Shown here piece after piece: positions 27,249-36,268 of a stretch of DNA of 48,100 nt. Made by a program: the position numbers and the translations under genes. The notes under the pieces are model-generated. The model saw only the letters and a program-made list of their open reading frames with translations, made no database searches and had not been told where the DNA came from. This DNA is from Draconibacterium orientale (GTDB taxonomy: Bacteria; Bacteroidota; Bacteroidia; Bacteroidales; UBA12170). Location of the stretch: the NCBI GenBank assembly GCA_020718205.1, contig DYSN01000014.1, positions 1 to 48,100 of the forward strand. The letters run 5' to 3'. The stretch's first letter is position 1, and every line of letters begins with the position of its first letter.

Positions 27249-27653
27249 TTACTTCCCCATAAACTTCTCGCCTTCAGCTTTTGCCCAATCTGCAATCAGT
27301 TTCTTATTATCGTCGGTTAAAGCTTTATCCGGGTTATTATCCAGAAACTTCTTTGGCGGCATATCGCCAGCTTCAACCACCTCCAAAATCTCCTTCATTT
27401 TCGAAGCGCTTTTCACAGCTGAGTATTCTTTTCCAAAATGGTCGAAGTTGAGCTTCAATCTTCCTTTCACATTTTTTGACTCAGAATGATGACAACCATA
27501 GCAAGAGTTATCAATAACAGTTTTCACATTTTCTGGCATAGCCCAGGTTTCTCCGTCGGGAGTTTGGTTCAACGATATTTGAGGATGGCTGGTGAAGTTA
27601 AAGAAAGCGAAACCAGAAACCACAACAAAAAATAAAATGGCAATCTTTTTCAT
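27249..27653 (-). CDS. Small CxxCH haem-binding domain protein
   Basis: The 134-residue protein has an N-terminal signal or anchor (1-21), then CYGCHHSES (51-59), a single c-type haem attachment motif CxxCH with an extra His. MPENVKTVIDNSCYGCH and the following LNFDHFGKEYSAVKSASKMKEILEVVEAGDMPP match the Haem_bd family seen in Bacteroidota. GDMPPKKFL would supply a methionine ligand region. It is probably periplasmic or membrane bound, possibly an electron carrier or sensor. It stands alone, and its partners are unknown. Confidence 0.85.
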   Translation of the reverse strand: MKKIAILFFVVVSGFAFFNFTSHPQISLNQTPDGETWAMPENVKTVIDNSCYGCHHSESKNVKGRLKLNFDHFGKEYSAVKSASKMKEILEVVEAGDMPPKKFLDNNPDKALTDDNKKLIADWAKAEGEKFMGK

Positions 27654-27960
27654 AGGAATTGTTTTTAAAATTTTTGACCAAGATAGGGAATCCCTTTTTT
27701 AAAAATTCATTTAACTAAATTTTTTAATGTTGCTAGAAAAAGCCAGATTACAGGCAAAACTACTTAAAATTGGGGAAATTTATTAAAAAACGGCCATTTC
27801 GAAGTTATATCGACCTGTAAAACTGCATGTTACAAAGACTTTTGATTTAAGGCATTATTTTATTAAAATCGGGGAATAGTTCCAAAAGGGCTTTGGGCTT
27901 GTTAAACGTGAAAAAATGGGGGATTTTGGAAAAATAAGCGGATTTTTACTCAAAAAAAGG
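27654..27960. other. Gene-free AT-rich spacer
   Basis: About 300 bp without a supported gene. A minus-strand TATCTTGG near 27678-27685 resembles a -7 box with one mismatch and may serve the haem protein. Nothing else is recognised. Confidence 0.35.
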
Positions 27961-28854
27961 TCAAATTGGCTTAAAAATATAAATCAGGCTCGAATGATTG
28001 GGTTTTTCGCCCATGCCTGAAATATTGGAGAGCAATCCCATGAAAAAAGCAGAAAACAGGTGAAACGGATTCGACTTGTATTTCTCCGACAATAAGCTCA
28101 CATAAAAAGAATCGAAAACCATGGGTTTGGTTATAAGCAATTGGAATCCCGATTGGTTAAAAAGCTGCTCTACATTTTCTCTGCCGAAATGGTACAAGTG
28201 TCGCGGCACATCGAGACCAGCCCAATATTCTTTATAATGATTGGCATCGTAGCTTTGAATATTTGGCAAGGCGATAAAAACCACTCCATCTTTTTTAATT
28301 AGTCTTCTGAGTTGCTTGAGATATTCCTGCAGGTCGTGAACGTGCTCCAACACATGCCACATGGTAATTACATTAAAATGATTACCGGGCAAGTGATTGA
28401 GATTGCTTTTTTGCACTTCCAGGCCATACTGAGTTTTGGCAAATTCACGGGCGGAATCATCGGGTTCTATACCCTGACAAGCCCACCCCTTTTGCATAAA
28501 TTGGTTCAGAAACTGCCCTGTGGCACACCCAATATCCAAAATATTTCCTTTTGCGGAATAAGAGCTAACCAGTTTGTATTTTTTCTCTAAGGTATAATTT
28601 CTAACTTTCTGATAGATCTTAGCAATGAGTCCGGAATTGGAATTGGAGTGAGAATAGTAATTTTCGCTTTTATAGTAGGAACCTATGGATTGCTCATTGG
28701 GTCGTGGATTGGTGAAATGGAAACCGCAATACTTACATTTATAAATACCAAATATCTCCCGGCTTTGAAAAAAATCTTTTACTTGGAGACTTTCCGCAAT
28801 TTCATTTGATTTACAAATGGGGCAATACTGTAAAATTTCTAATTTCTGTTCCAC
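27961..28854 (-). CDS. Class I SAM-dependent methyltransferase with N-terminal zinc ribbon
   Basis: The 297-residue protein begins with a four-cysteine ribbon (C11-x2-C14 ... C40-x2-C43; CPICKSN and CKYCGFHFTNPRP). A Methyltransf_23-like fold follows: NILDIGCATGQFL (about 97-109) binds SAM, IEPDDSA is the acidic motif II, and VITMWHVLEHVHDLQEYLKQ is motif III/IV. The ribbon-plus-methyltransferase layout is common in polysaccharide-modification enzymes; the substrate is unknown. The start is a GTG (28852-28854) lying inside a parS-like 16-mer. It is the last of a leftward gene set after mnmG (11-bp gap). Confidence 0.85.
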   Translation of the reverse strand: MEQKLEILQYCPICKSNEIAESLQVKDFFQSREIFGIYKCKYCGFHFTNPRPNEQSIGSYYKSENYYSHSNSNSGLIAKIYQKVRNYTLEKKYKLVSSYSAKGNILDIGCATGQFLNQFMQKGWACQGIEPDDSAREFAKTQYGLEVQKSNLNHLPGNHFNVITMWHVLEHVHDLQEYLKQLRRLIKKDGVVFIALPNIQSYDANHYKEYWAGLDVPRHLYHFGRENVEQLFNQSGFQLLITKPMVFDSFYVSLLSEKYKSNPFHLFSAFFMGLLSNISGMGEKPNHSSLIYIFKPI

Positions 28855-28862
28855 GTGAAACT
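28847..28862. promoter_or_regulatory. parS-like site 1
   Basis: TGTTCCACGTGAAACT matches the widely conserved ParB-binding 16-mer TGTTNCACGTGAAACA at every specified position except the last. It overlaps the start codon of the methyltransferase gene. ParB genes are not in the window. Confidence 0.6.
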
Positions 28863-28865
28863 TAT

Positions 28866-30761
28866 TTATCTTCCTAAATAAACCAATAAAACACTAATAT
28901 CCGAAGGACTCACTCCACTAATTCTGCTGGCTTGACCAATACTTGCCGGCTTTAATTTTGTTAGTTTTTCCCTGGCTTCGAACGATAATGATTGCAAACT
29001 CTGGTAATCGAAATCTTCTTTCAATTCCATTTTTTCGAATTTCAATAGTTTATCGGCTATCTCTTTTTCCTTTTCTATATATCGTTCGTATTTTACCAAT
29101 ATTTCCACTTCTTCCAGAATCTCATCGTTAGCCTCTAAAGTTTGAACGAATTTCTTGAGCTCGCTGCTACATTCTATAAGCTGTAGAAAGCTAACCTGGG
29201 GACGAAGAATCACCTGATTATACCGGGTTTTCTGTTTGAGCTCATTACTTGCTACGCTCTTGAGATATTCATTTACTTCATCGGGTTGCGCGCTATTATT
29301 CTTAAGAAAATCAAGTATTTGTAGGACTTTTTCTCTTTTGGTTACCATGATGCCATATCTGTCTTCCTTAGCCAATCCCAACCGATACGATTTCTCAGTT
29401 AATCTTAAATCGGCATTATCTTGACGCAGGAGTATCCGGTATTCTGCCCTGCTGGTAAACATTCTGTAGGGCTCGTCGACTCCTTTGGTGATTAGATCGT
29501 CAATTAAAACCCCTATATAAGCTTCGCTGCGGGATAAAATAAAGGGATTTTGTCCTTTAACCTTTAGATTGGCATTAATGCCGGCCATCAAACCTTGAGC
29601 TGCTGCCTCTTCATAACCTGTGGTACCATTGATTTGGCCAGCAAAAAACAACCCCGAAATCAACTTTGTTTCCAATGAATAATTCAGTTGTTCAGGTGGA
29701 AAATAGTCGTATTCTATTGCATAGCCCGGACGGAATATTTTCGCCTTTTCAAAGCCTGGAATTTGTCGGAGAGCACTCACCTGAACATGATCGGGCAGCG
29801 AGGAGGAGAATCCATTGAGATAGTACTCGATGGTAGTCCAACCTTCGGGCTCAACAAACAATTGATGTTGATTTTTATCACTAAATCTGTTAATTTTATC
29901 TTCGATACTGGGGCAATATCTCGGCCCAACGCCTTCAATTTTACCGGTAAACATTGGGCTTAGATCGAACCCTGTTTTCAGAGTTCCATGAACATCGAGA
30001 TTGGTATAGGCCAAATAGCAGGAACGCTGATTAGTGAGTTCCGGGGTTGATAAATAGCTGAATTTACCTGGAATATCGTCGCCTGGCTGTTCCACAAGTT
30101 TAGAAAAATCTATGGTTCTTCCATCGATACGAACTGGTGTTCCGGTTTTCATTCGGTCTGCTTTAAAGCCAAACTCAACAAGTTGCTCTGTAATTCCGGT
30201 GCTTCTTTTTTCTCCCATTCTTCCCCCCAAAACAACTTTTTCTCCAATAAACATTTTTCCATTCAGGAATGTGCCATTAGTAAGAATTACAGTTTTTGCA
30301 CTAATTTCCTGTCCCATTTGGGTTTTAACCCCTTTAACCACACCATTTTCAACCAATAACGAATCTACTCTATCTTGCCAGAAATCGAGGTTGGGGGTGT
30401 TTTCCAAAAGGTTTCGCCATTCATCCGAGAATCTCATTCTGTCGCTTTGAGCTCTGGGGCTCCACATGGCGGGACCTTTGCTCCTATTCAACATACGAAA
30501 TTGAATCATACTTCGATCCGTAACAAGGCCACTATAACCGCCCAAGGCATCAATTTCACGAACTATTTGCCCTTTGGCCACTCCACCCATAGCAGGATTA
30601 CAACTCATTTGCGCAATCTTGGTCATATCCATTGTAATTAACAATGTACCGGACCCCAGATTGGCAGCGGCAGCAGCTGCTTCGGCACCCGCATGACCTG
30701 CACCTACGACAATAACATCGTAAACAGGAAACATTATAGAATTTTGTTCCACGTGAAACAT
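28866..30761 (-). CDS. mnmG: tRNA uridine-5-carboxymethylaminomethyl modification enzyme MnmG (GidA)
   Basis: With MnmE, this FAD enzyme modifies the wobble uridine of certain tRNAs. The 631-residue length is typical. VIVVGAGHAGAEAAAAAANLG (about 17-37) is the FAD-binding GxGxxG segment, SCNPAMGGVAKGQIVREIDALGG (about 53-75) and NRSKGPAMWSPRAQSDR are MnmG signatures, and GQINGTTGYEEAAAQGL lies near residue 370. The C-terminal helical domain ends SGVSPSDISVLLVYLGR, as usual. The first codons (MFHVEQ) are encoded partly by a parS-like site; a second in-frame Met at residue 10 could also start translation. In many bacteria this gene lies near oriC. Confidence 0.96.
   Translation of the reverse strand: MFHVEQNSIMFPVYDVIVVGAGHAGAEAAAAAANLGSGTLLITMDMTKIAQMSCNPAMGGVAKGQIVREIDALGGYSGLVTDRSMIQFRMLNRSKGPAMWSPRAQSDRMRFSDEWRNLLENTPNLDFWQDRVDSLLVENGVVKGVKTQMGQEISAKTVILTNGTFLNGKMFIGEKVVLGGRMGEKRSTGITEQLVEFGFKADRMKTGTPVRIDGRTIDFSKLVEQPGDDIPGKFSYLSTPELTNQRSCYLAYTNLDVHGTLKTGFDLSPMFTGKIEGVGPRYCPSIEDKINRFSDKNQHQLFVEPEGWTTIEYYLNGFSSSLPDHVQVSALRQIPGFEKAKIFRPGYAIEYDYFPPEQLNYSLETKLISGLFFAGQINGTTGYEEAAAQGLMAGINANLKVKGQNPFILSRSEAYIGVLIDDLITKGVDEPYRMFTSRAEYRILLRQDNADLRLTEKSYRLGLAKEDRYGIMVTKREKVLQILDFLKNNSAQPDEVNEYLKSVASNELKQKTRYNQVILRPQVSFLQLIECSSELKKFVQTLEANDEILEEVEILVKYERYIEKEKEIADKLLKFEKMELKEDFDYQSLQSLSFEAREKLTKLKPASIGQASRISGVSPSDISVLLVYLGR
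30745..30760. promoter_or_regulatory. parS-like site 2 (perfect consensus)
   Basis: TGTTCCACGTGAAACA matches the parS consensus TGTTNCACGTGAAACA at all specified positions. It overlaps the mnmG start codon. Together with the site at 28847 it brackets mnmG exactly, 1,898 bp apart. Confidence 0.72.
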
Positions 30762-30798
30762 TCTTATACTCTTTAGGGGTTATAATAAATGGAATCTT

Positions 30799-31224
30799 CT
30801 ATTCGAATTCCGGCAGCAAAGATAGGTAATAATCCTCTTTAAGAGTCATCAACTTTTTTTCGAGAGGCATCTTGTCGGCGTAACCAACCAAATGGAGAAG
30901 GCCATGAGCCAAAATCCGTTTCAATTCGTGGTAGAAATCGACGCCCACTGCTTCAGAATTTTCTTTCACCCGCTCAATACTAACGAATATTTCTCCGAAA
31001 ACCACATTCCTAGTACAGTAGTCGAAGGTGATAATATCCGTTAAAGTATCGTGGTTCAGAAATTCTACATTAATCCGGTGAAGCTCTTCATCGCTTACTA
31101 AAGTGTATACCAATCGACCCAAACTATAATTCTCCTCACTACACAATCTCACAAGCCATTTTTGCAAATTAGCTTGATTCAGGATCACTTCCGAAGAAGT
31201 TCTATTTTGAAATATTATTGGCAA
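30799..31224 (-). CDS. ybeY: Endoribonuclease YbeY (rRNA maturation factor)
   Basis: The 141-residue protein matches YbeY in size and core. LNHDTLTDIITFDY (about 56-69) and LKRILAHGLLHLVGYADK (101-118) contain the metal-site motif HGxLHLxGY, with H107 and H111. The third ligand position, His in E. coli (GYDH), is D117 here (GYAD); I recall the same GYxDK form in other Bacteroidota, so this is probably lineage-typical rather than inactivating. YbeY acts in 16S rRNA 3'-end maturation and ribosome quality control. It lies between the RsbW-like gene and mnmG in a leftward gene set. Confidence 0.9.
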   Translation of the reverse strand: MPIIFQNRTSSEVILNQANLQKWLVRLCSEENYSLGRLVYTLVSDEELHRINVEFLNHDTLTDIITFDYCTRNVVFGEIFVSIERVKENSEAVGVDFYHELKRILAHGLLHLVGYADKMPLEKKLMTLKEDYYLSLLPEFE

Positions 31225-31229
31225 TAAAC

Positions 31230-31727
31230 TTAAACTTCAACAGATTTATTTGCAGTTTTAAAATATTCATGCAGCGATTGTATTCTACTAACAGCCAGCT
31301 CTTTGTTAATACTACTGATGGTAAAACCAATTTCCAGCAATTTTCTATCTGTATCATACACAATGCTGTCGCTCAGCGATTTTATCAGGTAGAGCCCGCG
31401 ACCTATTTCAGTGTAGTTTTGAATAGTGATATCTGTTGGGTCGGGATAATTTTCAAAATCGAAACCTGTGCCTTCATCAGAAACGGTAAAAAACAGACCT
31501 TTGTTTTTAGCTTCGAATAAAACGGTAACCATTTTATTCTTATCGCTCTTATTACCATGAATTATGCTGTTGATTACAGCCTCGTTCAAGGCCACCAAAA
31601 TGTTGGAATAATAGGTGCTGTTTATATTAAACACATCGGAAATCTGCTCTACAAAATCCTCCAGTTTATGAATCTCCTGGAGTTCCGACTTCATTTTTAA
31701 CTCTTTACTTCTTAACATCATCTTCAA
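31230..31727 (-). CDS. RsbW-like anti-sigma factor / serine kinase ATPase domain protein
   Basis: The ~165-residue protein is a stand-alone GHKL ATPase of the RsbW/SpoIIAB type. NEAVINSIIHGNK (about 48-60) is the N-box, VSDEGTGFDFENYPDPT (about 83-99) the G1 box and GRGLYLIKSLSDS (about 109-121) the G2 box. These proteins bind ATP and phosphorylate STAS-domain antagonists or hold sigma factors. It overlaps the DUF4175 stop by ~20 bp if started at the first Met; Met4 (31718) is also possible. Starting at Met12 would cut into the first beta strand. No sigma factor is adjacent; a SpoIIAA-like gene lies ~5.5 kb away across the putative origin. Confidence 0.87.
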   Translation of the reverse strand: MKMMLRSKELKMKSELQEIHKLEDFVEQISDVFNINSTYYSNILVALNEAVINSIIHGNKSDKNKMVTVLFEAKNKGLFFTVSDEGTGFDFENYPDPTDITIQNYTEIGRGLYLIKSLSDSIVYDTDRKLLEIGFTISSINKELAVSRIQSLHEYFKTANKSVEV

Positions 31728-34700
31728 TATTATCGAATTTAAAAAAGTACTTATCCACTTTCTCCTTATAATAAGGATTGAAATCGAGCGGAATAGTTCT
31801 CATCAAATTTATATCTTTTTCTTTATTTTCTTTATACTTTAAAAATTCTTTTGGGTTACCCCTTTTTATATTTTTTCCTTCATCGCTCTTGCGCTCTTCC
31901 TTTTTCTCCCGTTCCTGTTCGGCTTTTTCCGATTTTAGCAGACGAGTCATAATACTCTGCTGACGTTTTAAAGTTTCCTCGTTGAGAATTTTATTCACCA
32001 AATCGCTCTCCGTTTTCTCCATATCCTGCATCAAGCCATCAAAACCAACAGGTTTTTCGCCCGTTTCATCTAAAAGAGATTTCTGATATTCCTCTACCAT
32101 TCTTCGCAATTTAGCTTGCTCGGCAGCCATTCTGGCAAACTTTTCGCTCATACCCCCGCTTTTATTTCCATCTTTTGACTTGGATTTGCCCTCCTTCATT
32201 TGCTTTTGCAAGGCTTTCATCTGCTCGTTGAGCTGTTCTTGCATTTGCTTCATGCTTTTGGAACTCGGCTTGCCACTTCCTGGTTTCGGACAGCTCGATT
32301 TGCTTCCGGAACTTCCTTTCATCATGCTGTTCATCATTTTCTGCATCTGCTCCATGGCTTCGTTGAGCATGAGTGCCAGCTGATTTAGCGAGGTCATGAC
32401 GTATTGCTGCTCGCGGGCTGCATCGGCAGTGCGATGCTCAACCAAATAGCTTGTTGCAGCTTTAAGGCGGTAATCTATGGTATTAAACTCCTTTAGCACA
32501 AAGGGCTGAACGGCGGGTTGCCTTTTGGCTAAACTATTCAAACTATCTCTTACACTTTGAAGCTTCTGCTCCATGGCGAATTGATTTCTTACAAAAGAAT
32601 TGTATCGGGGATCCACGGCATCGAGAGGAAGAACACTGTCGATGAGATTTTCCTGAATCACACTTAATCGAATTAATTTATCCAGAATATCGCGCAGATT
32701 TTCAATGTCTTCGCCCATTTGTTCGGCTCCATCTTCTTCCATGGTCTGCTCCATCTCTTCGGCCATTTCTTCCATCTCATCGGCAGCTTTTTTCTGGCTT
32801 TCGGATGCTTTTATGGGTTTTTTCTCCTTTAGATTTTCGCTGGATTCTTGTTGTAGGCTATCGATTTTTTGTTGCTCCTCTGTTTTCTTATCGAATTTAT
32901 TGGGCTCTTCGAGTTCTTTATTTAAACTGTCTATTTTATCCAGGTCTTTCTTAAGCTCTTCAAAACGCTGATTTAAAGTGTCCTGGCGTTCTTTTAACTC
33001 ATCGGATTTTTCTTTGGAAGCTTTCTCTGTTTCGATAGCCAAATCACGTTGCTCTTCGGCCAATTTGTGCATTTGTTCTATATTTTTCTCCAATTTCATC
33101 TCGAATTCCAATTGTTTAAAAAGCTCCAGATTTCTGTCGAGCTGCTCTTCAAACTCTTTCGACGACATTTCGAGTTGCTCCAACATTTCCTGAGCGTTTT
33201 CCTTATTCATCTCTTCGAGCATCTTTTGTAATTCCTGCATTTTCTGCAGGGTTTCGGGGTCAAGGGTTTGTTCAAACAGGCGTTCGAGCTGATCTTGTTT
33301 CTTTAATATCCGCTCACTTTGCTCAGTTTGCGATGATTTTTCGTTGATTTTTTCGTGGGTCTGATTCAGATTTTCTATTTTATTCTGCAACTCTTGCTGC
33401 ATCTTCATGAGCTCGTCCATTTTTTTATGATCATCCCAACTCATCAACTCCTTGTTTACCAAATCCTTCCTGAACTTCTTAATTTCCTCCTGCAATTCCT
33501 TCCATTGCTTCAGATTGTCATCCAATTCTGCTTTCAACGATTCAGAGTCTTTATCGATGGACTCTTGAATTTCTGAGTCGCTATCATAATGAAAAACTAC
33601 TTTTTCGCTGGTAGTACTTTTAGCCCCGTTGATACCATCGTTATCGGCAATTTTAAAATAATAGCTAATATCTGAGCCTTTCTTCATATTGATTTCGCGG
33701 GTATCGAGATAATGATAAAACCGCTGAGGCTTGGTATTTCTGTGTATGTCAATGGTTTGAACAATTGCGGAATCGCCTGTTTCTATTATCAATGATAAAT
33801 TGCTAAATCCATAATCATCGTCAATGATTCCGGTGAAATAAAACAGGCTTGGATTGGCTGTATCGGGAGTAGATTCCACCTGAATAACAGGATAACGGTC
33901 GTTTATCATATTCACAAACCAACTCAAACTATCGCTGCGTGACTTGAAAGGGCTTGAAATGACGACTTTAAATTTCTCGCTGGCTAAAATTGTGTCGGGA
34001 AGAACAAACTGATTGTTCTTAATGGAATGATAAATACTTGAACTGTCATTTCCGAACCAGAGCCCTGTGCTATTCGACAATTGAAGACTATAGCTTACCA
34101 TACTTCCTAAAGGAATGGATAAGTCGCTGATATTTTTTTCTATACGTTTTTCAAGACCTGTGTAGGCAGGAGGTACAATACTGACTTCCAATTGGTTGAT
34201 GGAAGCTAAGGGGAAAACTTTTAAAAGAAAATGCTTTGAGTTAAAACCGGTGCCATCGGTAAAATAGAAATCCTGATCCGTAAGCAAGTTTTTGTACTGA
34301 TAGCTGAATTCATTGTCTTTAATTTTCTGAAGAAGATATCGATTTCCATTGCTGTTAAGAAAGAGCTTATCGGGCCATTGACTCCCCTGAATTTTTAATT
34401 CAAGCTTAAAATCACCTTTTTGAAACGCTTCGAGTTTTTGATTTAGAATAATAATTTCGAAAGGCATTTCTTTTTCGAATTCTTCCTGAAACCTGATGAG
34501 TCTGCTAGTAGGTTCCTGAATAAAAGAAGGCTGTAAAATCCATGTAATCAATATAATAGCAATTGGAATAAGGAGATACTTCAGATATTTAAGATTGGAT
34601 TTGAAATTGATTGCACTCAACAATGGAATAGGCTCCAACCGCGATAGTTTCTGGTCTATTCCTGCTTCGATAAGTTCTACTTGTGCATGGCTCAACTCTT

Positions 34701-35058
34701 CTAATCGGTGCAGCTGCAACACATTACTCAGCTTATCGTCAATTTCGGGGAAATGCTTACCGATAATGATGGCTGCTTCGTCAACTGTAATATGCTTGTA
34801 TATCCTTAATAGACTCAAAAGCGGAAATACAATAAAACGCAGTAGCAACCCGCTGATAACTATCCCATAGAGAATCACCAAAATACTACGAACCGTTGAC
34901 GAGAAATGAGCGAGATATTCGCTGATGGCCAATAATATAAAAAGGCTTAGACCCACCATTAATAAATACATAAGCCCCTTTATAATAAGATTCTTATAAT
35001 ACTTATTGATAAAGGCGTTTAATTTATTAATCAGTATTTCATAGCTACCTGTACTCAA
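31705..35058 (-). CDS. DUF4175 family large membrane-anchored coiled-coil protein
   Basis: The 1,117-residue protein has two membrane helices near the N-terminus (about 26-45 and 56-82) and one at about 158-174, then beta-rich repeats (about 190-480) of the DUF4175 type. A long Glu/Lys/Gln coiled coil follows (about 500-1,000) with many MQEL and KEL heptads and a Met/Ser/Lys-rich section near 900-930. The C-terminus (EREKKEERKSDEGKNIKRGNPKEF...) is highly charged. No enzyme motif is visible. It probably lies in the inner membrane with a large periplasmic or cytoplasmic coiled coil. It is part of the leftward set DUF4494-DUF4175-rsbW-like-ybeY-mnmG. Function is unknown. Confidence 0.88.
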   Translation of the reverse strand: MSTGSYEILINKLNAFINKYYKNLIIKGLMYLLMVGLSLFILLAISEYLAHFSSTVRSILVILYGIVISGLLLRFIVFPLLSLLRIYKHITVDEAAIIIGKHFPEIDDKLSNVLQLHRLEELSHAQVELIEAGIDQKLSRLEPIPLLSAINFKSNLKYLKYLLIPIAIILITWILQPSFIQEPTSRLIRFQEEFEKEMPFEIIILNQKLEAFQKGDFKLELKIQGSQWPDKLFLNSNGNRYLLQKIKDNEFSYQYKNLLTDQDFYFTDGTGFNSKHFLLKVFPLASINQLEVSIVPPAYTGLEKRIEKNISDLSIPLGSMVSYSLQLSNSTGLWFGNDSSSIYHSIKNNQFVLPDTILASEKFKVVISSPFKSRSDSLSWFVNMINDRYPVIQVESTPDTANPSLFYFTGIIDDDYGFSNLSLIIETGDSAIVQTIDIHRNTKPQRFYHYLDTREINMKKGSDISYYFKIADNDGINGAKSTTSEKVVFHYDSDSEIQESIDKDSESLKAELDDNLKQWKELQEEIKKFRKDLVNKELMSWDDHKKMDELMKMQQELQNKIENLNQTHEKINEKSSQTEQSERILKKQDQLERLFEQTLDPETLQKMQELQKMLEEMNKENAQEMLEQLEMSSKEFEEQLDRNLELFKQLEFEMKLEKNIEQMHKLAEEQRDLAIETEKASKEKSDELKERQDTLNQRFEELKKDLDKIDSLNKELEEPNKFDKKTEEQQKIDSLQQESSENLKEKKPIKASESQKKAADEMEEMAEEMEQTMEEDGAEQMGEDIENLRDILDKLIRLSVIQENLIDSVLPLDAVDPRYNSFVRNQFAMEQKLQSVRDSLNSLAKRQPAVQPFVLKEFNTIDYRLKAATSYLVEHRTADAAREQQYVMTSLNQLALMLNEAMEQMQKMMNSMMKGSSGSKSSCPKPGSGKPSSKSMKQMQEQLNEQMKALQKQMKEGKSKSKDGNKSGGMSEKFARMAAEQAKLRRMVEEYQKSLLDETGEKPVGFDGLMQDMEKTESDLVNKILNEETLKRQQSIMTRLLKSEKAEQEREKKEERKSDEGKNIKRGNPKEFLKYKENKEKDINLMRTIPLDFNPYYKEKVDKYFFKFDNIEDDVKK

Positions 35059-35078
35059 AAGGATGTCTATTGGTCGTA

Positions 35079-35630
35079 TTAATTTTCAACCTCTTCTTCG
35101 GGGTTGGTTTCTTCTTCATTTTCTGTCCATTCTTCGTCTTCCACTTTCTCGAATGAAGCAAGTGGTTTTAGATTTTGAGGTATTTCCTGCTCTTGTTCCG
35201 CATTATCGAAGAGTGGGAAAACATCGAGAATTGGGCTCAAGGCAATGGCTGGAATATCGAACTCAACTTGCATTCCCGACAAATTTTCTTCAATCCGCTC
35301 AAAACACTGTTTCACACTATTGGCTGCAACCAGAAAATACTGATTAACTTTGGTAAGCTTTCCGCTGCTTTCGTCATAATCATCCAAACTCACCTTGGCT
35401 TTAAACCAATATTGACCTTGTTCATAATTTATAATTTCAGAAAAATTAGCCTTATTAATTCCACTAACCACTATATCACCTCCGGCATACTGAGTCATGA
35501 TCTCGAAAGTACGTGTTTCGGCTTCGGTGAAATTAATGGCTTCAACCAAATAGCTTTCACTAACTCTGACCTGCTTACCGTGTTCATCAATTTTTTGATA
35601 CTTCACTTTACAATTAAACCAATTCTGCAT
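35079..35630 (-). CDS. DUF4494 family protein
   Basis: The 183-residue protein begins NWFNCKVKYQKIDEHGKQVRVSESYLVEAINFTEAE, a DUF4494 pattern seen in Bacteroidota, and has a second related half (YWFKAKVSLDDYDESSGKLTKVNQYFLVAANSVKQ), suggesting an internal duplication. The C-terminal ~50 residues are acidic (EVEDEEWTENEEETNPEEE). There is no signal peptide, so it is probably cytoplasmic. Function is unknown. It is the first gene of the leftward set from the putative origin gap, 20 bp before DUF4175. Confidence 0.85.
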   Translation of the reverse strand: MQNWFNCKVKYQKIDEHGKQVRVSESYLVEAINFTEAETRTFEIMTQYAGGDIVVSGINKANFSEIINYEQGQYWFKAKVSLDDYDESSGKLTKVNQYFLVAANSVKQCFERIEENLSGMQVEFDIPAIALSPILDVFPLFDNAEQEQEIPQNLKPLASFEKVEDEEWTENEEETNPEEEVEN

Positions 35631-36007
35631 AATATCATTTTATTTGGCAAAAATACGAAAACCTCCCTTGTTCCTACACTTAGTTTTAAGCCAGAAAGCG
35701 AAACAACCAACTCCACCATTTCACAAAGACTCTGACAGAAGTATCGTATTAAATAATGGGTTTTTAACAATCTAACCACTTACTTTTTAATAGAATAGAC
35801 ACATTTTAAACAATTGTTAATAAGACGATTAAGCGCTATTAACAAAAACTAGTTGTAAAGTGTTCATATGATGTTAAATAATAATGATAAGTGAACTTTT
35901 ATAAACAATTGATATAGGCTCCCTAACCTGTTCTAAAAACTTATTAGAATTTGTTACCGGAAATTAACCTGTAATTAACATTAATTTAATGTTTGAAAAC
36001 ATACATT

Positions 36008-36016
36008 TTATCCACA
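36008..36016 (+). promoter_or_regulatory. DnaA box (perfect consensus)
   Basis: TTATCCACA matches the consensus DnaA-binding 9-mer exactly and sits in the middle of the long AT-rich gap. A single 9-mer can occur by chance, so its weight comes from its location. Confidence 0.5.
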
Positions 36017-36239
36017 ACGGGTTTATGAACACCCTGTTCATTTCTATCCTAACATTCACTCAATAAACATCTTCCGTATGTTTATAAAACCTTAAAACTT
36101 GATGTTTTCATCAAATCCAAGTACATTAAAAATAAGTTATCACGATGTGAACAATCTATTATTATTAAACCATGATTTAAGAATTTTATAAAAAGAAAAT
36201 AATAAATAATATGCCTTTTTGAAGCTTAAAACTAATTAT

Positions 36240-36268
36240 TTCGATTTGACTGCTTTCGATTAAATTTG
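36240..36268 (+). promoter_or_regulatory. Candidate promoter of nadA
   Basis: TAAATTTG (36261-36268) fits the -7 consensus, with TTCG (36240-36243) 17 bp upstream as a slightly close -33. The nadA GTG begins 24 bp downstream. Confidence 0.45.

Noticed and set aside
32180-33576. Several Ser/Cys/Leu-rich plus-strand frames
   Set aside because: They are antisense to the Glu/Lys/Gln coiled coil of DUF4175, whose codon pattern opens long reverse frames.
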